Origin: Lactarius indigo
Taxonomy: Eukaryota > Basidiomycota > Agaricomycetes > Russulales > Russulaceae
DNA length: 64,000 nucleotides
Assembly (NCBI GenBank): GCA_025766275.1
Contig: JAFKAC010000044.1
Location: 310,001 to 374,000 of the forward strand
Reading direction: 5' to 3'
The first letter of the stretch is position 1. Each line of letters opens with the position of its first letter. This document shows, piece after piece, positions 32,537-44,173 of this stretch. A model generated the notes under the pieces. The model saw nothing but the letters and a program-made list of their open reading frames with translations, was not told the origin of the DNA and searched no databases. The position numbers were made by a program, and so were the translations under genes.

Positions 32537-35056
32537 ATGGCGTACTCAACTAGAGACCAGTGGACGTCCTTCCGTCCTTACCACATCGAACGACGAAGAG
32601 ATCGCAACGTACCGACAAGATTCCTGGGAGCAGCCCAGTGGAGAGAACGAGGAGAAGACACCGGATACTTTGTAGAGTTTAACGGTCCTAACCGTTTCTG
32701 ACCCATTGAGTTCAATTTCGACCATCTCTGTTGGGTTGAGGTTACTTGGAATCCCATAGATCATCGCTGGGACATTGTACGACCGGCAGGAAGAAACTAC
32801 AACTGCGATATCGACGCGCGAGAACTTAATAGTCGCGCAGACTATGGTCCCATTGACGGACAAGCACAGGAACATACAGACGAAGGAATTAGCGGAGAAG
32901 AAGCTTCTGAAAGCCAATCACCAAGCAGGGGAACAACGCCAGCAGAAGAAGCCAGCCTAGGCACCATCGGCGATCACATCATACAACGAACTGAATCCTT
33001 AACCATCCACCAACCCGAACCAGAGGTAATTCACATTCATAGCCCAGCAGTCGCAATGGCAACTGCCACCATTACACAAGAAGAAGTGCAACTTACCGCT
33101 GAAGCAAGGGACCAAATAGCCCTGGAAGAACAAAGACGCATCGCAGAAGAATCTCGAGCAAATTTAGCTCCCATCAATCCCTATACCGGTCATCGAATGA
33201 CCGAAGACAATGTAGCAATCCATCGAGCCATCGGGCCCGACGTAGCTGACCCCCCCAGTGGAGGAGGCGGACCTCCTGGCAATCTACCAGGAGGAGGGGG
33301 ACCTCCACCAAGAGGACCCGGATTCGGAGGGTTCCCCGGAGGATTCCCAGGAGGACCCCCAGGAGGACCCCCAGGAGGAGGACACCCCGGAGGGGGATTA
33401 CCAGGTGCAGGTCCTGTCGTCCCTCCAAGTAGCAAATTAGCTGGCGAAGCCCCCACAGTATTTGACGGAGAACGCGCAAAAGTTGAAGCGTTTCTCACCC
33501 AGTGGCATGTCTACTGGGGCATGAATGCCAACGAAGGCATTATGGCGACACCGTACCGACGCGCCCTACTTTTCCTGTCTTACATCAAAGGTGTCAACGT
33601 CAGCGAATGGGTACTGGCGATGCTTACCTGGCTGAACGGCCAGATACAAGCTGGCATACCCCGTACTAGTGAAGGATTATGGAACAAAGTCACGCACAGT
33701 GTAACGTCGCCACGACGTTAGCTCGACTTGAGCGCGGGAGGCGGTAACAACTTAGCGGTATATCGATCTGCTGACTTGAAGACACGAAGGTCCAAGCCCT
33801 TGCCTTAGTGAATACGCAGAGGTACACCGGCAAGCCAATATCTTAGTCACGAACGGAGTCGGACAGCCTTTAGAAGTGAATGCGAAAGGAAGAGAAGATG
33901 AAAGAAGACAAGTGGCGATTCAAGAAGACCAAGATGGCGTATCTTGGTCTTCACAAGACAGTTTAAATACACAAGTAGAGCAGGCTTTGAAGCGCTGCTA
34001 TGAGTCACAGTATGTAGCGTCCAACGTGTCGTGTAAGTAGCTCAACACCACAACTACTAGTACCTGTACTAGTATCGAGTCATCAAGGCACCGCTCAGTC
34101 AGCTATCAGTCATAATCGCCTATCGCACTACCGTATCACCGTAGGTAAGTCCGCAACTAATATACCTTACCGCCGTAGTTGCAACAGGTACAGTAAGGGT
34201 CTCGAGTCGCACAGTCCATACAAGCAGAAACGTGACACACAGCTTCATGCAGCGCTTCCGCAATATGATGGAGCAAGAGCAAGCTCAATATGAGCTTAAG
34301 AAGGGAGTCAAGATGATTGGGGGCAATCTAGATGAGTATTGCACCCAGTTCGAACAATTAATACGCCGCGCTCAGTACCGGCTTGACGATCTGCAGACAC
34401 TAGACCTATTCGCAAGTGGACTACCAAAGGACCTATATGAGAAGGTCTACACCCTCGATAATCCCCGCAACTACCGCGAGTGGAAAGAAGCGGCCACCAC
34501 GCGCCAACAACAATACCTTCATCTCAAGGTGGTATTAAACAAAGGGGTTCCCCCCGGACAAGGACAGGGACAGGGGCGATCGTGCCAACAACGTCAGTGG
34601 CAGGGACCACCCAGGAGTTCCTGGCAGCCAAGAAACCTGCCCCGAGATCCCAATGTGATGGACACCTCCACAGACCGCATCCGAGGGCGGCTCACAGGAG
34701 CTGAAGATATACTCGCTCCTCGCCCCCCACACTGACCAAGAGGAGGATTCCTCCAGAGAGGAGGGGGATGCAATAACCAAAGGCCAGTCACCTGTTATAA
34801 TTGCGGGAAGGACAGACACATGGCCCATGATTGTAGGCAGCCACGAGGAGGTTATCAACCTCAAGCGTCAACAAGTCGATATGTCGATACCGACTATCAT
34901 CATCAAGAACCAGAAGTCACTACGAGGGTGGTTCAAGACGTGCCCCCTCAGCAGCGCGCCAGCGACTGGCTTAACAGAGTAGCAGGAGAATCGGACGACG
35001 TAAAGGACATTATCCTCCAACAGTTGTGGAAGAAGGAGGGTTTTCAGGATGCCTGA
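32537..35056 (+). pseudogene. gag: Element D Gag, split by solo LTR, two TGA stops
   Basis: ATG 32537 starts a conserved N-terminal domain shared with C and E (TRDQWTSFRPY, WRERGEDTGYFVEFN, NCDIDARELNSR). A Gly/Pro-rich linker follows, then the Gag core (FLTQWHVYWGMN, LFLSYIKGVNVSEWVLAM) and, after the solo LTR, FMQRFRNMMEQEQAQ. CCHC knuckle CYNCGKDRHMAHDC lies near 34795-34836. TGA stops at 32699-32701 and 34733-34735 replace Arg codons. Deleting the LTR and one TSD copy (543 bp) keeps the frame exactly. The ORF ends GFQDA at 35056, just after the heptamer GGGTTTT (35038-35044) where pol opens in -1. Confidence 0.88.
33700..34237 (-). mobile_element. Solo LTR of C/E family inside element D gag
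   Basis: 538 bp, TGTAACGTCG...AACGTGACA, minus orientation, flanked by CACAG at 33695-33699 and 34238-34242. It interrupts the gag codons of VTHSFMQRF. Confidence 0.95.
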
Positions 35057-38000
35057 ACCCATTGGCCTGGGTGAGGGCAGTAAATTGTAACAGTGTAATC
35101 ATGACTCGCTATCGTTCTATGAGAGTTCCAGTATCGATTCGCACAAGTTACACAATGGCCGACATACGAGCACTAGTCGACAGTGGGGCAACACACTGCT
35201 TCATGAAACCCTCGTTCGCAAAAAGAATGGGACTAGGGACTAAATTACTCGACATTCCAAAGAAAATATGGAATATAGACAACACTGAAAACAAGTCGGG
35301 GCGTATCACTCATTATACCGATGTAGACGTCCAAACTAAAGGAATCCATAAGGAAATTCGTTTCCTCATTACAGACATCGGCAACGAAGACATTGTACTA
35401 GGATACCCCTGGCTCGCCATTTACGACCCACACATCAAATGGTCGCAAGCCGCCATACACGAAGACATGCTCCCCATCATTATCCGATCAACAAATCCCT
35501 ACCTTAAAACAACGCCGGTCGTCGCGACTACTACCGTCCAGGACGACGATTACGAAGTAATACACTCTTGTGTTATCACAGATGAACAGCGGCAACAATT
35601 TGAAGAGGGATGCTACATCCGCGCAACCGCTACTGAACTTGCCATTGCTGCTCAACAATATGTTACCAAAGCTGAGTTACCACCCGAATATCGCGAGTTT
35701 GAATGCCTCTTCAGTGAAGAAGCATCGGACAGGTTTCCACCAAGCAGGCCTTGGGATCACGCTATCGAATTCAAACCAGGGACAGCCGACGCAATTGACT
35801 GTAAGATATACCCTATGACTCAAGAAGAGGACAAGAAACTACGTGAATGGATCGACGAACAACTTAAGAAGGGATATATATGACCCTCCAAGTCTCCATA
35901 CGCCTCGTCCTTCTTTTTCATTAAAAAGAAGGACGGAAAGTTACGACCCATCCAAGACTATCGGAAAATCAACGCAGTCACCATCCGCAATCAATACCCA
36001 CTCCCTCTTATCTCCGACCTCATTACTGACCTTAGCAATGCCCACATCTACACCAAACTTGATGTTAGATGGGGGTACAATAACATACGTATCAAGGAGG
36101 GAGATGAAGAAAAGGCGGCGTTCAAAACACGTTATGGACTATTCGAACCAACGGTGATGTTTTTTGGCCTAACTAACTCTCCAGCAACGTTCCAGACGAT
36201 GATGAATTTCATCTTCAGGGATATTATCGCAAAACACGAAAAGCGGGGCACCGTTATTCGCGTCTACATGGACGACATCGGCATTGCTACTGGACTCAAT
36301 CATTCACTGCCAGACCACATCGAGGCTGTCAAAGATGTACTTCGCGTGTCTGCAGAACATGATTTATACTACAAACTCAAAAAATGCCTTTTTCATTCAC
36401 CACGCATGGATTACCTGGGGGTAATCCTTGAAAAGGGGGTGACACGCATGGACCCCATCAAAATTTCGGGCATTAAAGATTGGCCTACGCCAACCAAGGT
36501 TAAGGACGTCCGCTCTTTTCTCGGTTTTTGCAATTTTTACCGACCATTCATACGAGGTTTCACAACCAAAGCACGACCTCTTAACAAACTCACGCGCAAA
36601 GACACCAAGTGGCACTGGGGAACGGAAGAAGAAAAGGCGTTTCAGGATCTCAAAACCCTTGTCACTAGCAAACCCGTTCTCGCACACCCAGACCTTACCC
36701 AACAGTTCGAGCTAGAGGTTGACGCATCCGGGTTTGCCACTGGGGCCGTTCTCCTTCAGCGCAAAACAGACGGCAAGCAGCATCCCATCGGCTACTACTC
36801 GTCCACCCTTAATGAAGCTGAGCGAAATTACGACATCTACGACCTCGAACTCCTAGCAATCGTCAAAGCTTTTCGCCACTGGAGACCCCTTCTAGCGGGA
36901 TCCCCCCACAAGATCAAAGTATTCTCAGACCACCTCAATTTACAATACTGGAAGTCGCCACAGAAAATTAGCAGGCGTGTAGCCAGGGAAGTACTCGAAC
37001 TCTTGGAATACGACTTCGAGATTCACCACATCAAAGGCACTTCCAACGGATGCGCCGACACGTTATCACGAAGACCAGACTATGACCAAGGAGAAAACGA
37101 TAACAAAGGGGTCACTGTACTACCAGCGAGCGTCTTTGCACGCGCTACCACACTGGAAGAACCACGACACCTGCACTGGAGGCCCGAGATCTTACCAGTG
37201 GAGATGACCCCAGAACATCCCATTTACGAACAAGACATAGCTAAGTTAAAACCTTGGATCGACGCTCACAAGCTAAAAGATATCGAAGGGACATGGTACA
37301 AAGATGGGCGCCGAGTGGTCACTGGTGGCATCCACGACAAACGCACTATTATTGCCGCTCACCATGACTCCCCTGTCTACAGCCATCCGGGTATTAAACA
37401 CACCCTTCAACTCACTGAGCGACACTATTGGTGGCCGCAGATGAAGAATGACGTCATGGACTATGTCAAAGGTTGCGCAGAATGCCAGCGGCACAAAGTC
37501 AACCTCCATCCCATTAGGGCGCCTTTACAGCCTATCTACCCCAAACCAGAAGCTCTGCCATTCAAAACCATCGCAGTGGACTTTATTACCAAACTCCCCA
37601 TTTCTTGTGGTTATGACTCTATTCTCACAATAACAGATCACGACTGCACCAAGGCTGCTGTCTTCATTCCTTGCAATGAAGAGATAACGGCTGAAGGAAC
37701 GGCCGCCTTGTACGTCTCCCACATCTTTCCGCGATTTGGACTCCCCTCACACGTTATCAGTGATCGAGATCCCCGCTTCGCATCCAAGTTCATGCGGGAG
37801 ATATGCAAAATCCTTGGCATCAGCCAAAATATCTCAACCGCCTATCATCCTAGAACCGACAGCCAATCAGAACGGACAAACCAATGGCTGGAACAATATC
37901 TCCGTTTCTGGGTAAATGAACGACAAGATGACTGGGTCCGTTATCTGCCTATGGCAGAATTCATGCACAACAACTGGCCTAACGAAACCACGTGAGAGTC

Positions 38001-39201
38001 CCCTTTCTTCCTCTTATCAGGGTTCAATCCTCGCACTGATTGGACCGATAGACCCTCTTCTATCCCACAAGTATCCCTGAGGCTAGACCAATTCAAGCAG
38101 GCACGACAGCATGCATTCTCATGCATGCTCAGGGCACAGAAGTCATGGGTCAAACACAAAGATATGCCCAAATTCAAGGAAGGCGATCTCGTGTGGCTTG
38201 AGGGACGCCACTTATGCATGCACCAACCAACCGCAAAACTAGCGGCCAAACGACATGGACCATTTAAGGTCATCCAGGTGATGTCCCCTGTCAACTATCG
38301 CCTTGAACTTCCCACGCAGTGGAGCATCCACGATGTGTTCCACATAGACCTTCTCACGCCTTATCGCGAAACACCCACGCACGGACCAAACTATCAGCGC
38401 CCACCACCTGATTTGGTCGATAACGAAGAAGAATACAAGGTCGAGAAGATTCTAGACTCTCGGCGATTCGGCAGAAGACGTCGACTCCAATACCTCGTGA
38501 AATGGAAGGGGTATCCTGACTCAGACAATCAGTGGATAGATAAGGATGACATATTTGCCAACGAAGCCGTTCGGGAGTTCAAACATTCTAATCCCAACCG
38601 AGAAACACATATAAGGGTGACCTCTTGTCGTGATAAGTCCCCATCTCCCATTCACTCCATGTCCTCTACTCAACGCAATGACCAGCTCGCACTCCTCTCT
38701 ACCCTCGTCAACGACTCCTCCACCACGCTTGTCGACCCCGACTCCGCCGACAACACCACAACCATTGGAGCTGCAAGTAGAGGCCATGCCTCCATGCAGC
38801 ATGAGGAAGACGGCCCTATCACTAGTGAAGAACTGCACCAGACATTGCAACGATTCCCTGTGCCCATACAGGGAACTCTCGACGATGATCCAGCAGCAAC
38901 TCAACCAACACCTCCGCCAATGCACGCCCTTACAAACCCCAACACCGGTGAGCCCGAAGTCTTCCTCACCGAAGACGAGCTCTTTCGGCTTCAAGCAGCT
39001 GTCCTGCGCGGTGAAGCCACTGGAAGCCATGAAGAAATACGAACAAGAATGGAAAGAGACGGTGGCACGGTGGCAGCAGGAGCAACTGCATATTGCCACC
39101 TGCTGGCACCGGATGATGAAGGAGCGGAGGGAGTATTGGACGAAGATGAGGATGAAGACGAGCTTAGAGACCACTACCCCAATAAGGCACGCATTCCTTA
39201 A
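35041..39201 (+). pseudogene. pol: Element D Pol with two TGA stops
   Basis: -1 frame relative to gag. Order: protease LVDSGATHCFM (about 35173); reverse transcriptase KLDVRWGYNN and VYMDDIGIA (about 36267); RNase H EVDASGFATGAV; integrase zinc finger HHDSPVYSHPG...CAECQ; core AVDFITKLP, ISDRDPRFAS, HPRTDSQSER; chromodomain LQYLVKWKGYPDSDNQWID; then a long low-complexity acidic tail. TGA at 35881-35883 (GYI*PSKSPYASS) and 37993-37995 (NETT*ESPF) interrupt it; the sister elements have Arg at these sites. The last ~170 bases overlap ORF3 in another frame. Confidence 0.88.
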
Positions 39202-39832
39202 CCATGAATTCTACGCTGAAGATCCAGCCGCCACTCCCTACCTCGTCGACGCAGTGGGGGGGCCTTTACACCGAGGACGAGTCGCCGTGGCACAAGTGGC
39301 TCGTTATACACCAATGGGCGAACGAGACCCAGCAACCAGGGCCGTCGTCCCTGAAGGGTTCCGGGTCAATCGAGGACCCAATTACATTCCGTTCCCGATC
39401 AAACTCCCCAACGGACCGACGGTACAAGCCTCCCACGTACAAGTTATCCGCGGAGGAGACCCCTTCGTACTCGGACTAGCTCTGGGATCGGGTTTTCTTT
39501 ACGGCAAGCCCCTCTACGCCACTCCTCACCTCCTGAAGAACAACCGCGCCTTCATACCTCACGAGGAGTATTTCATGCTCCGTGACAGACATCCCACCGA
39601 CCTGCTGCTAATGCGCATTGGGGATGTCACTCTCATTCAAGAACTATGGTGATTCCGGCAGTTTGCATTCGCCGAGGATCAGCTGGAGAAGTGGATTCGG
39701 CAGTTGCAGATGGAGCAGCAGATGGTAGCAGACGACAAAAAGGACAGTCTCTATCGTCTCGAGCGTGCTAACATACTGGCGCGAATGGAGGATGAAGCGG
39801 AGAGGATGTGGCAGGAATCAGTAGCGGACTAG
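39029..39832 (+). pseudogene. Element D ORF3 (conserved third ORF), one TGA stop
   Basis: ATG 39029 lies inside the end of pol in a different frame. A coiled-coil-like start (YEQEWKETVARWQQEQL) is followed by a conserved domain with LHRGRV, VVPEGFRVNRGPNYI, ASHVQVIRGGDPFVLG, GKPLYATPHLL and PHEEYFML. The C-terminal helix is rich in Glu, Gln and Arg (DSLYRLERANILARMEDEAE). A TGA at 39650-39652 (LW*FR) breaks it; the related copies have an open codon there. The true stop is TAG 39830-39832, 32 nt before the 3' LTR. Function is unknown. The position corresponds to env in errantiviruses, but I see no signal peptide or membrane segment. Confidence 0.7.
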
Positions 39833-39850
39833 TGAGGTGGGCCTCACTCC

Positions 39851-39864
39851 TGAAAAGGGGGTGA
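39851..39864 (+). promoter_or_regulatory. Element D polypurine tract
   Basis: TGAAAAGGGGGTGA sits directly before the 3' LTR and should prime plus-strand DNA synthesis. The identical 14 bases precede the element C 3' LTR (57851-57864). Confidence 0.85.
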
Positions 39865-40371
39865 TGTTACGGTACGGACTTGGTGACTCATTACACACGA
39901 CTCATGACCGGTTATGACTACGGTCCGGCACTGATATTAGTCATGGACTCTTACATCGCATCAGTCAGCATGGTAGTTCGCATGTGATTGTGACTCATGT
40001 ATGACTCATTCCTAGGATAGCTGTACTAGGGTTCGAGCTAGTTACGCTATTGGTTAGTTAACTATTCCAGCGGCGCTTTAAAGCCCACACGTATTTGTAT
40101 AAGTAGTCGACTCGGAAGACCAAGAGTCCCCATCTTGGTCTTCTTCAATCCACCACTTGATTCGTCTCTTGTCTGCCTTAGTCTTCGACTAAGTGTACCT
40201 CCGCTTCTATCCATCAGGGATAGTACTTCTTTGCCTTAGTTGCAGCATGTGCCAGTGTGCCCCTGTTCAGCTTGCGTTGGGTTTACACGTGATCCCCATT
40301 CGCCGATTCTTTGCTAAGTCGATTACGCCTTCTTCGAGTCCAAGTCGGACTAACGCTGGTGGAGCGTAACA
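39865..40371 (+). repeat. Element D 3' LTR
   Basis: 507 bp, matching the 5' LTR except for about seven transitions, for example the CpG-type change CATTTGCCG/CATTCGCCG. The right flank CCCCT does not match the left flank TCTAA. Confidence 0.92.
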
Positions 40372-41570
40372 CCCCTAGTACCCCTGAAACACCAGAAGCC
40401 AGTCAGCCACAACCCCGTGTGCGCAAGGTCATCCTGCATGTGTTGCGGCCATCCTCAGACATACCTGTAGCAACGCCTGGACTGCCACCGCTGCCACTGC
40501 CACTACCCGAGAGCCATTGCCCACTTCAGACTCCCTCGCTACCACTACTGCCACTGCCACCTCCGCCATCTCCACACCTGCCGCCAGTGGTAGGCCCTCC
40601 TAGTCAAATCAGTGATCAGTACAGTTTGGCTGGTCCAGCGATGAACACACCACCAACCTATGCACGTCTGGGTGGTGCATCCTACCCTTCAGTGTACCCG
40701 CTGGGAATGCACCATAACCCATATGGTCTCAACATCGGCGCCAGGCCCTTTCCTCCATGGGGTTATCCCCAATACCCATTGGTACCTCTGCCAGGATTGG
40801 TGCCAGGACCCATCGATCAAAACATTCCTAGGCGCCAGGATCCAAGAGTGGCCCAGAGAGATGGGGGTGTGGGCACGAACAATGCCACCCCATCGTCGAC
40901 TGTAAGTACCCGGCTGGGCAGAACCTACCCTAACAAGGAAGTCAGTGATGGGGGTGAGCGTCACGTACCTTGGCGGTAGGAAGTCAGCAGTTGACAGCTT
41001 GAAGTTTGGCGATTCCAGACGGAGGTGGTCGATGACCACATCAAACACACGTTCACCGCACAGACCGACATGATATGGGCAGACTTCCGTGAGGAAGTCT
41101 GCCATTGCCTCAATAGGCCACGCAGTGGGGTACGTATCATGTTCCAGATCAGTGGAGGTGGACACGTGTGGTTGGAGCTTGGGTCCGAGTTTGACTGGAT
41201 GGATGCAATTGCCAAGCTGAAAGAAAAGGCGCGTTCAGCGTGGACGCGTGCAGTGTCCATGGAAGTCAAAGATAAGGTGAGTATCATGGTGTGTAACGAA
41301 AATATACACCGACCTTTCATATCCACAGCACACACACGCGAAGGTGCAGAACACCAAGGGGAAGGGGAAGGAGAAGCACCGTCACAAAGACGACATCCCC
41401 CCAGTGCCAAGTCCAGAAATGGTACGACAATTGGGCTGCCTCATCCAATTGCAGCAACACATCACCTGTGAGAAGCACTCTAGACCCGGAAAACGAACAT
41501 ACTGCCTAGTCGAGAGCACGAGTGGAGAGCATGAAGAGTTAACCCACAAAGAGATGAGTCTGTGGGCAAA
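40372..41570 (+). pseudogene. Host gene of unknown function, 5' part, interrupted by element C
   Basis: Exons: a Pro-rich segment from 40372 (TPSTPETPEASQPQ, NIGARPFPPWGYPQYPLVPL) to about 40900. After an intron with GTAAGT comes a segment about 41000-41276 (VVDDHIKHTFTAQTDMIWAD, GSEFDWMDAIAKLKEKARSA). An intron GTGAGT...CCACAG (41277-41330) follows, then an exon with a basic stretch (KGKGKEKHRHKDDIPP) and CEKHSRPGKRTYCLVEST, then HKEMSLWA, where element C enters. Proteins of this layout (an ubiquitin-like or PB1-like part, then a Cys/His CEKHS...YC module) recur in agaric genomes with no assigned role. The 5' end abuts the element D LTR and is missing. Confidence 0.6.
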
Positions 41571-42102
41571 TGTCACGTTTCAAACGGTAACTTGCGAGCC
41601 CTTACTGTACCGGTTGCAACTACGGCGGTAAGGTAGATTAGTTGCGGACTTACCTACGGTGATATGGTAGTGCGATAGGCGATTACGACTGATAGCTGAC
41701 TGAGTGGTGCCTCGATGACTCGATACTAGTACAGGTACTAGTAGTATTAGTTTTGTGTTGTTTCTGCGATACGTTGGATGCTTTATTACTGTGACTCATA
41801 GAAGCGCTTCTAAGCCTGCTCAACTTGTATTTATAGTGTCTAGTGAAGACCAAGATACACCATCTTGGTCTTCTTGAATCGTCACTTGTTTTCCTTTCCC
41901 TTCAGTTCCTTTCTCTACTTCTTTCATAGTCTCGCGTCCAACTCCGATTGTGACGAAGTATAAGCCAGCAGGACTTGTCAGTGTACCTCCGCGTATTCAC
42001 TAAGACAAGAACACGGACCTTTGCATCGTTGTGTTGAGATCATCGCTAAGTTGTTATCGCCGCATCGTGCTCAAGTCGAGCTAACGTCGTGACGACGTTA
42101 CA
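41571..42102 (+). repeat. Element C 5' LTR and promoter
   Basis: TGTCACGTTTC...GACGACGTTACA. TATTTATAG at 41828-41836, then a perfect 11-bp inverted repeat (AAGACCAAGAT, five bases, ATCTTGGTCTT) whose second arm at 41862-41872 is the expected RNA start and self-primer. Confidence 0.92.
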
Positions 42103-42120
42103 TTAAGACCAAGATCCATC

Positions 42121-44173
42121 GTGGCCGTAACAACAAGAGATCAGTGGACAAGTTTCCGTCCTTATTCGATTCCAAGAAGAGGAGAACGTAACGTCCCTAC
42201 GTGCTTTCTACAAGCAGCCAGTTGGAGGGAACGACAAGAAGAAACCGGGTATTTCGTAGAATTTAATTTCGTAGAATTTAACGGACCTATGAGGTTCCGA
42301 CCAGTTGAGTTCAACTTCGATCACCTGTGTTGGACAGAGGTTACGTGGAACCCCATAGACTCTCAGTGGGACGTCATACGACCGGCAGGGCCAAGATATC
42401 ACTGTGATATTGATGCACGAGAGCTCAATAGCAGAGCAGACTGGGGACCGATTGATGGGCAATTACAAGAACATACGACCGGAGAAGCCGTGTCTGAAAG
42501 AACAGAAGACAAAGACAAAGACGGACGACAGCCAGACCAAACCGAGAGTAGTGGAGGAGCGGTACAAGACCTGCTTATCGAACGAGCTGAGTCTGCCTAC
42601 ATCACAGAGCCAGAACCTATTCACATACAATCACCAGCCATTATGGCCACAATAACACAAGCAATGGAAGAAGTCGCGTTGGAAGAATCACGTGCGATAC
42701 GAGCAGAGGCAAGAGAAATACTGATGCCTATCAACCCGGATACGGGAATGCGAATGACAGCGGATGACACCGCCATATTCCAAGCAATAGGGTCCGATAG
42801 AGGTGACCCCCCATCCGGAAGACAACTAGCGTTAGAACTACCGCCAGGCATAGGAGGACCAGGCTATGACCCACCACCACCACCAGGAGGAGGAGTCCCC
42901 TTTGATTTACGAAGAACTGAACCACCGCAAAGACCGCTGGCTGGACCACCAGGTGGAGGTGGAGGAGGTGGCGGAGGAGGTGGCGGAGGAGGAGACGCCA
43001 GGGCAGGAGGGCATCACAGCGAGAAACTCACCAGCGAGCCCCCTTCAGTTTTTGATGGAGACAGACTCAAAGTGGACCAGTTTTTGACACAGTGGCACAT
43101 CTACTGGGGGCATGAATTTGGACGCCCCCATCATGCGAAACGACTATAGGAGATGCCTCCTATTTCTATCCTACATCAAGGGCGGAGCAGTCAGCGAATG
43201 GGTCCTATCCTTCCTGAACTGGCTCAACAGGCAAATACAATGAGGAATCAGCCCCTACACTCAGGGACTATGGGAAGCCGTAGCCGATGGCTTCAGCCAG
43301 CGATTCGAAAATACACTGGAACGAGAACAAGCCCAAGCCATATTACGAAAGGGCTTCAAGATGATGGGAGAAGACATTGACAAGTACGTCAATGATTTTG
43401 AGCAGCTCGCACGGAAGGCTCATTACCGCCTCAATGAACCGCAAACCATCGACCTTTTTACATCGGGGTTGCCCAAGGAACTGTTCAAAAACGCATTTCA
43501 GTTCAACAACCCAATCACGTTCGACGATTGGAAGAGGGCCATCCTCAAGTGGCAAAAGAATTATATACACCTCAAGGCGAGGCTCAACGAATACAAGAAT
43601 ACGTCGACACCACCAAAGAAGCAGAGTGGCAACGCCGGATGGACACTTCCGCAAAATTTACCACAAACCAACCTGTGGGCGATGGACACGTCCGCAGACC
43701 GTGCCAAGGTGAGACTTGCAGGGTCCAAAGACATCGACTTCAACAAGTTGCCCCATATGTGGTCCCCACCTCTGTTTCCGCCTAGGGGAGGACCCGGAGC
43801 TAGGGGGCAAGGACGAGGAGGATCTCGAAGGGACCTAAGGAACGTCCTCTGTTATAACTGCAATGCTCCAGGGCATCTCTCACGAAATTGCCCACACCCG
43901 CGACAGTGGCGGAACGCTCCCTCCAGCAGCAGGATGACCGAAACTACATGGTACCCTCAAGGGCCAGTATCGCAATACGAACCATCACTACCCGGCTACG
44001 CGTCGCCACCGGTCAGCGCAACACCTGCACCACAGATCAACGCGGCCACCACCACGAAAACCGCCGGAGAGCAAGCGAAGGAATGGCTTATGCAGGTGGC
44101 CAACAGCACGGACGAGGTGAAAGACCTCATACTCCAAGATCTGTGGGGAAAGGAGGGTTTTCAGGATGCCTGA
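42121..44173 (+). pseudogene. gag: Element C Gag, frameshifted, starts at GTG
   Basis: Same layout as element D Gag: TRDQWTSFRPYSIPRRGERN domain, poly-Gly linker (about 42950-42995), Gag core, and CCHC knuckle CYNCNAPGHLSRNC near 43853. The codon aligned with the ATG of D is GTG. A 15-bp tandem duplication (FVEFNFVEFN) lies near 42255. One extra base near 43108 shifts the frame (YWGHEFGR instead of YWGMNLDA), and TGA at 43241-43243 replaces Arg (RQIQ*GIS). The ORF ends GFQDA after GGGTTTT at 44155-44161. Confidence 0.88.

Larger units (their letters stand above)
32009..40371 (+). mobile_element. Element D: Ty3/gypsy chromovirus with third ORF
   Basis: Two 507-bp LTRs (32009-32515, 39865-40371) enclose gag, pol and ORF3 on the plus strand. 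Length is about 7.8 kb without the solo LTR inserted in gag. The LTRs differ by about seven transitions by eye. Flanks do not match (TCTAA left, CCCCT right), so this is not a simple insertion. Five TGA stops in place of CGA inactivate gag, pol and ORF3. Confidence 0.9.

Noticed and set aside
33240..33430. Collagen-like or glycine-rich host protein
   Set aside because: The Gly/Pro-rich stretch is the linker of element D Gag; the same linker type occurs in C and E.
38630..39028. Ser/Pro/Thr-rich start of ORF3 upstream of ATG 39029
   Set aside because: This part looks like the shifted reading of the low-complexity pol tail and is not clearly conserved; the conserved segment begins at the ATG.
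40372..40410. Homology between the D right flank (TPSTPETPEA) and element B ORF0b (TPSTPVTPRR)
   Set aside because: Short Pro/Thr low-complexity similarity only; the following sequences do not match.
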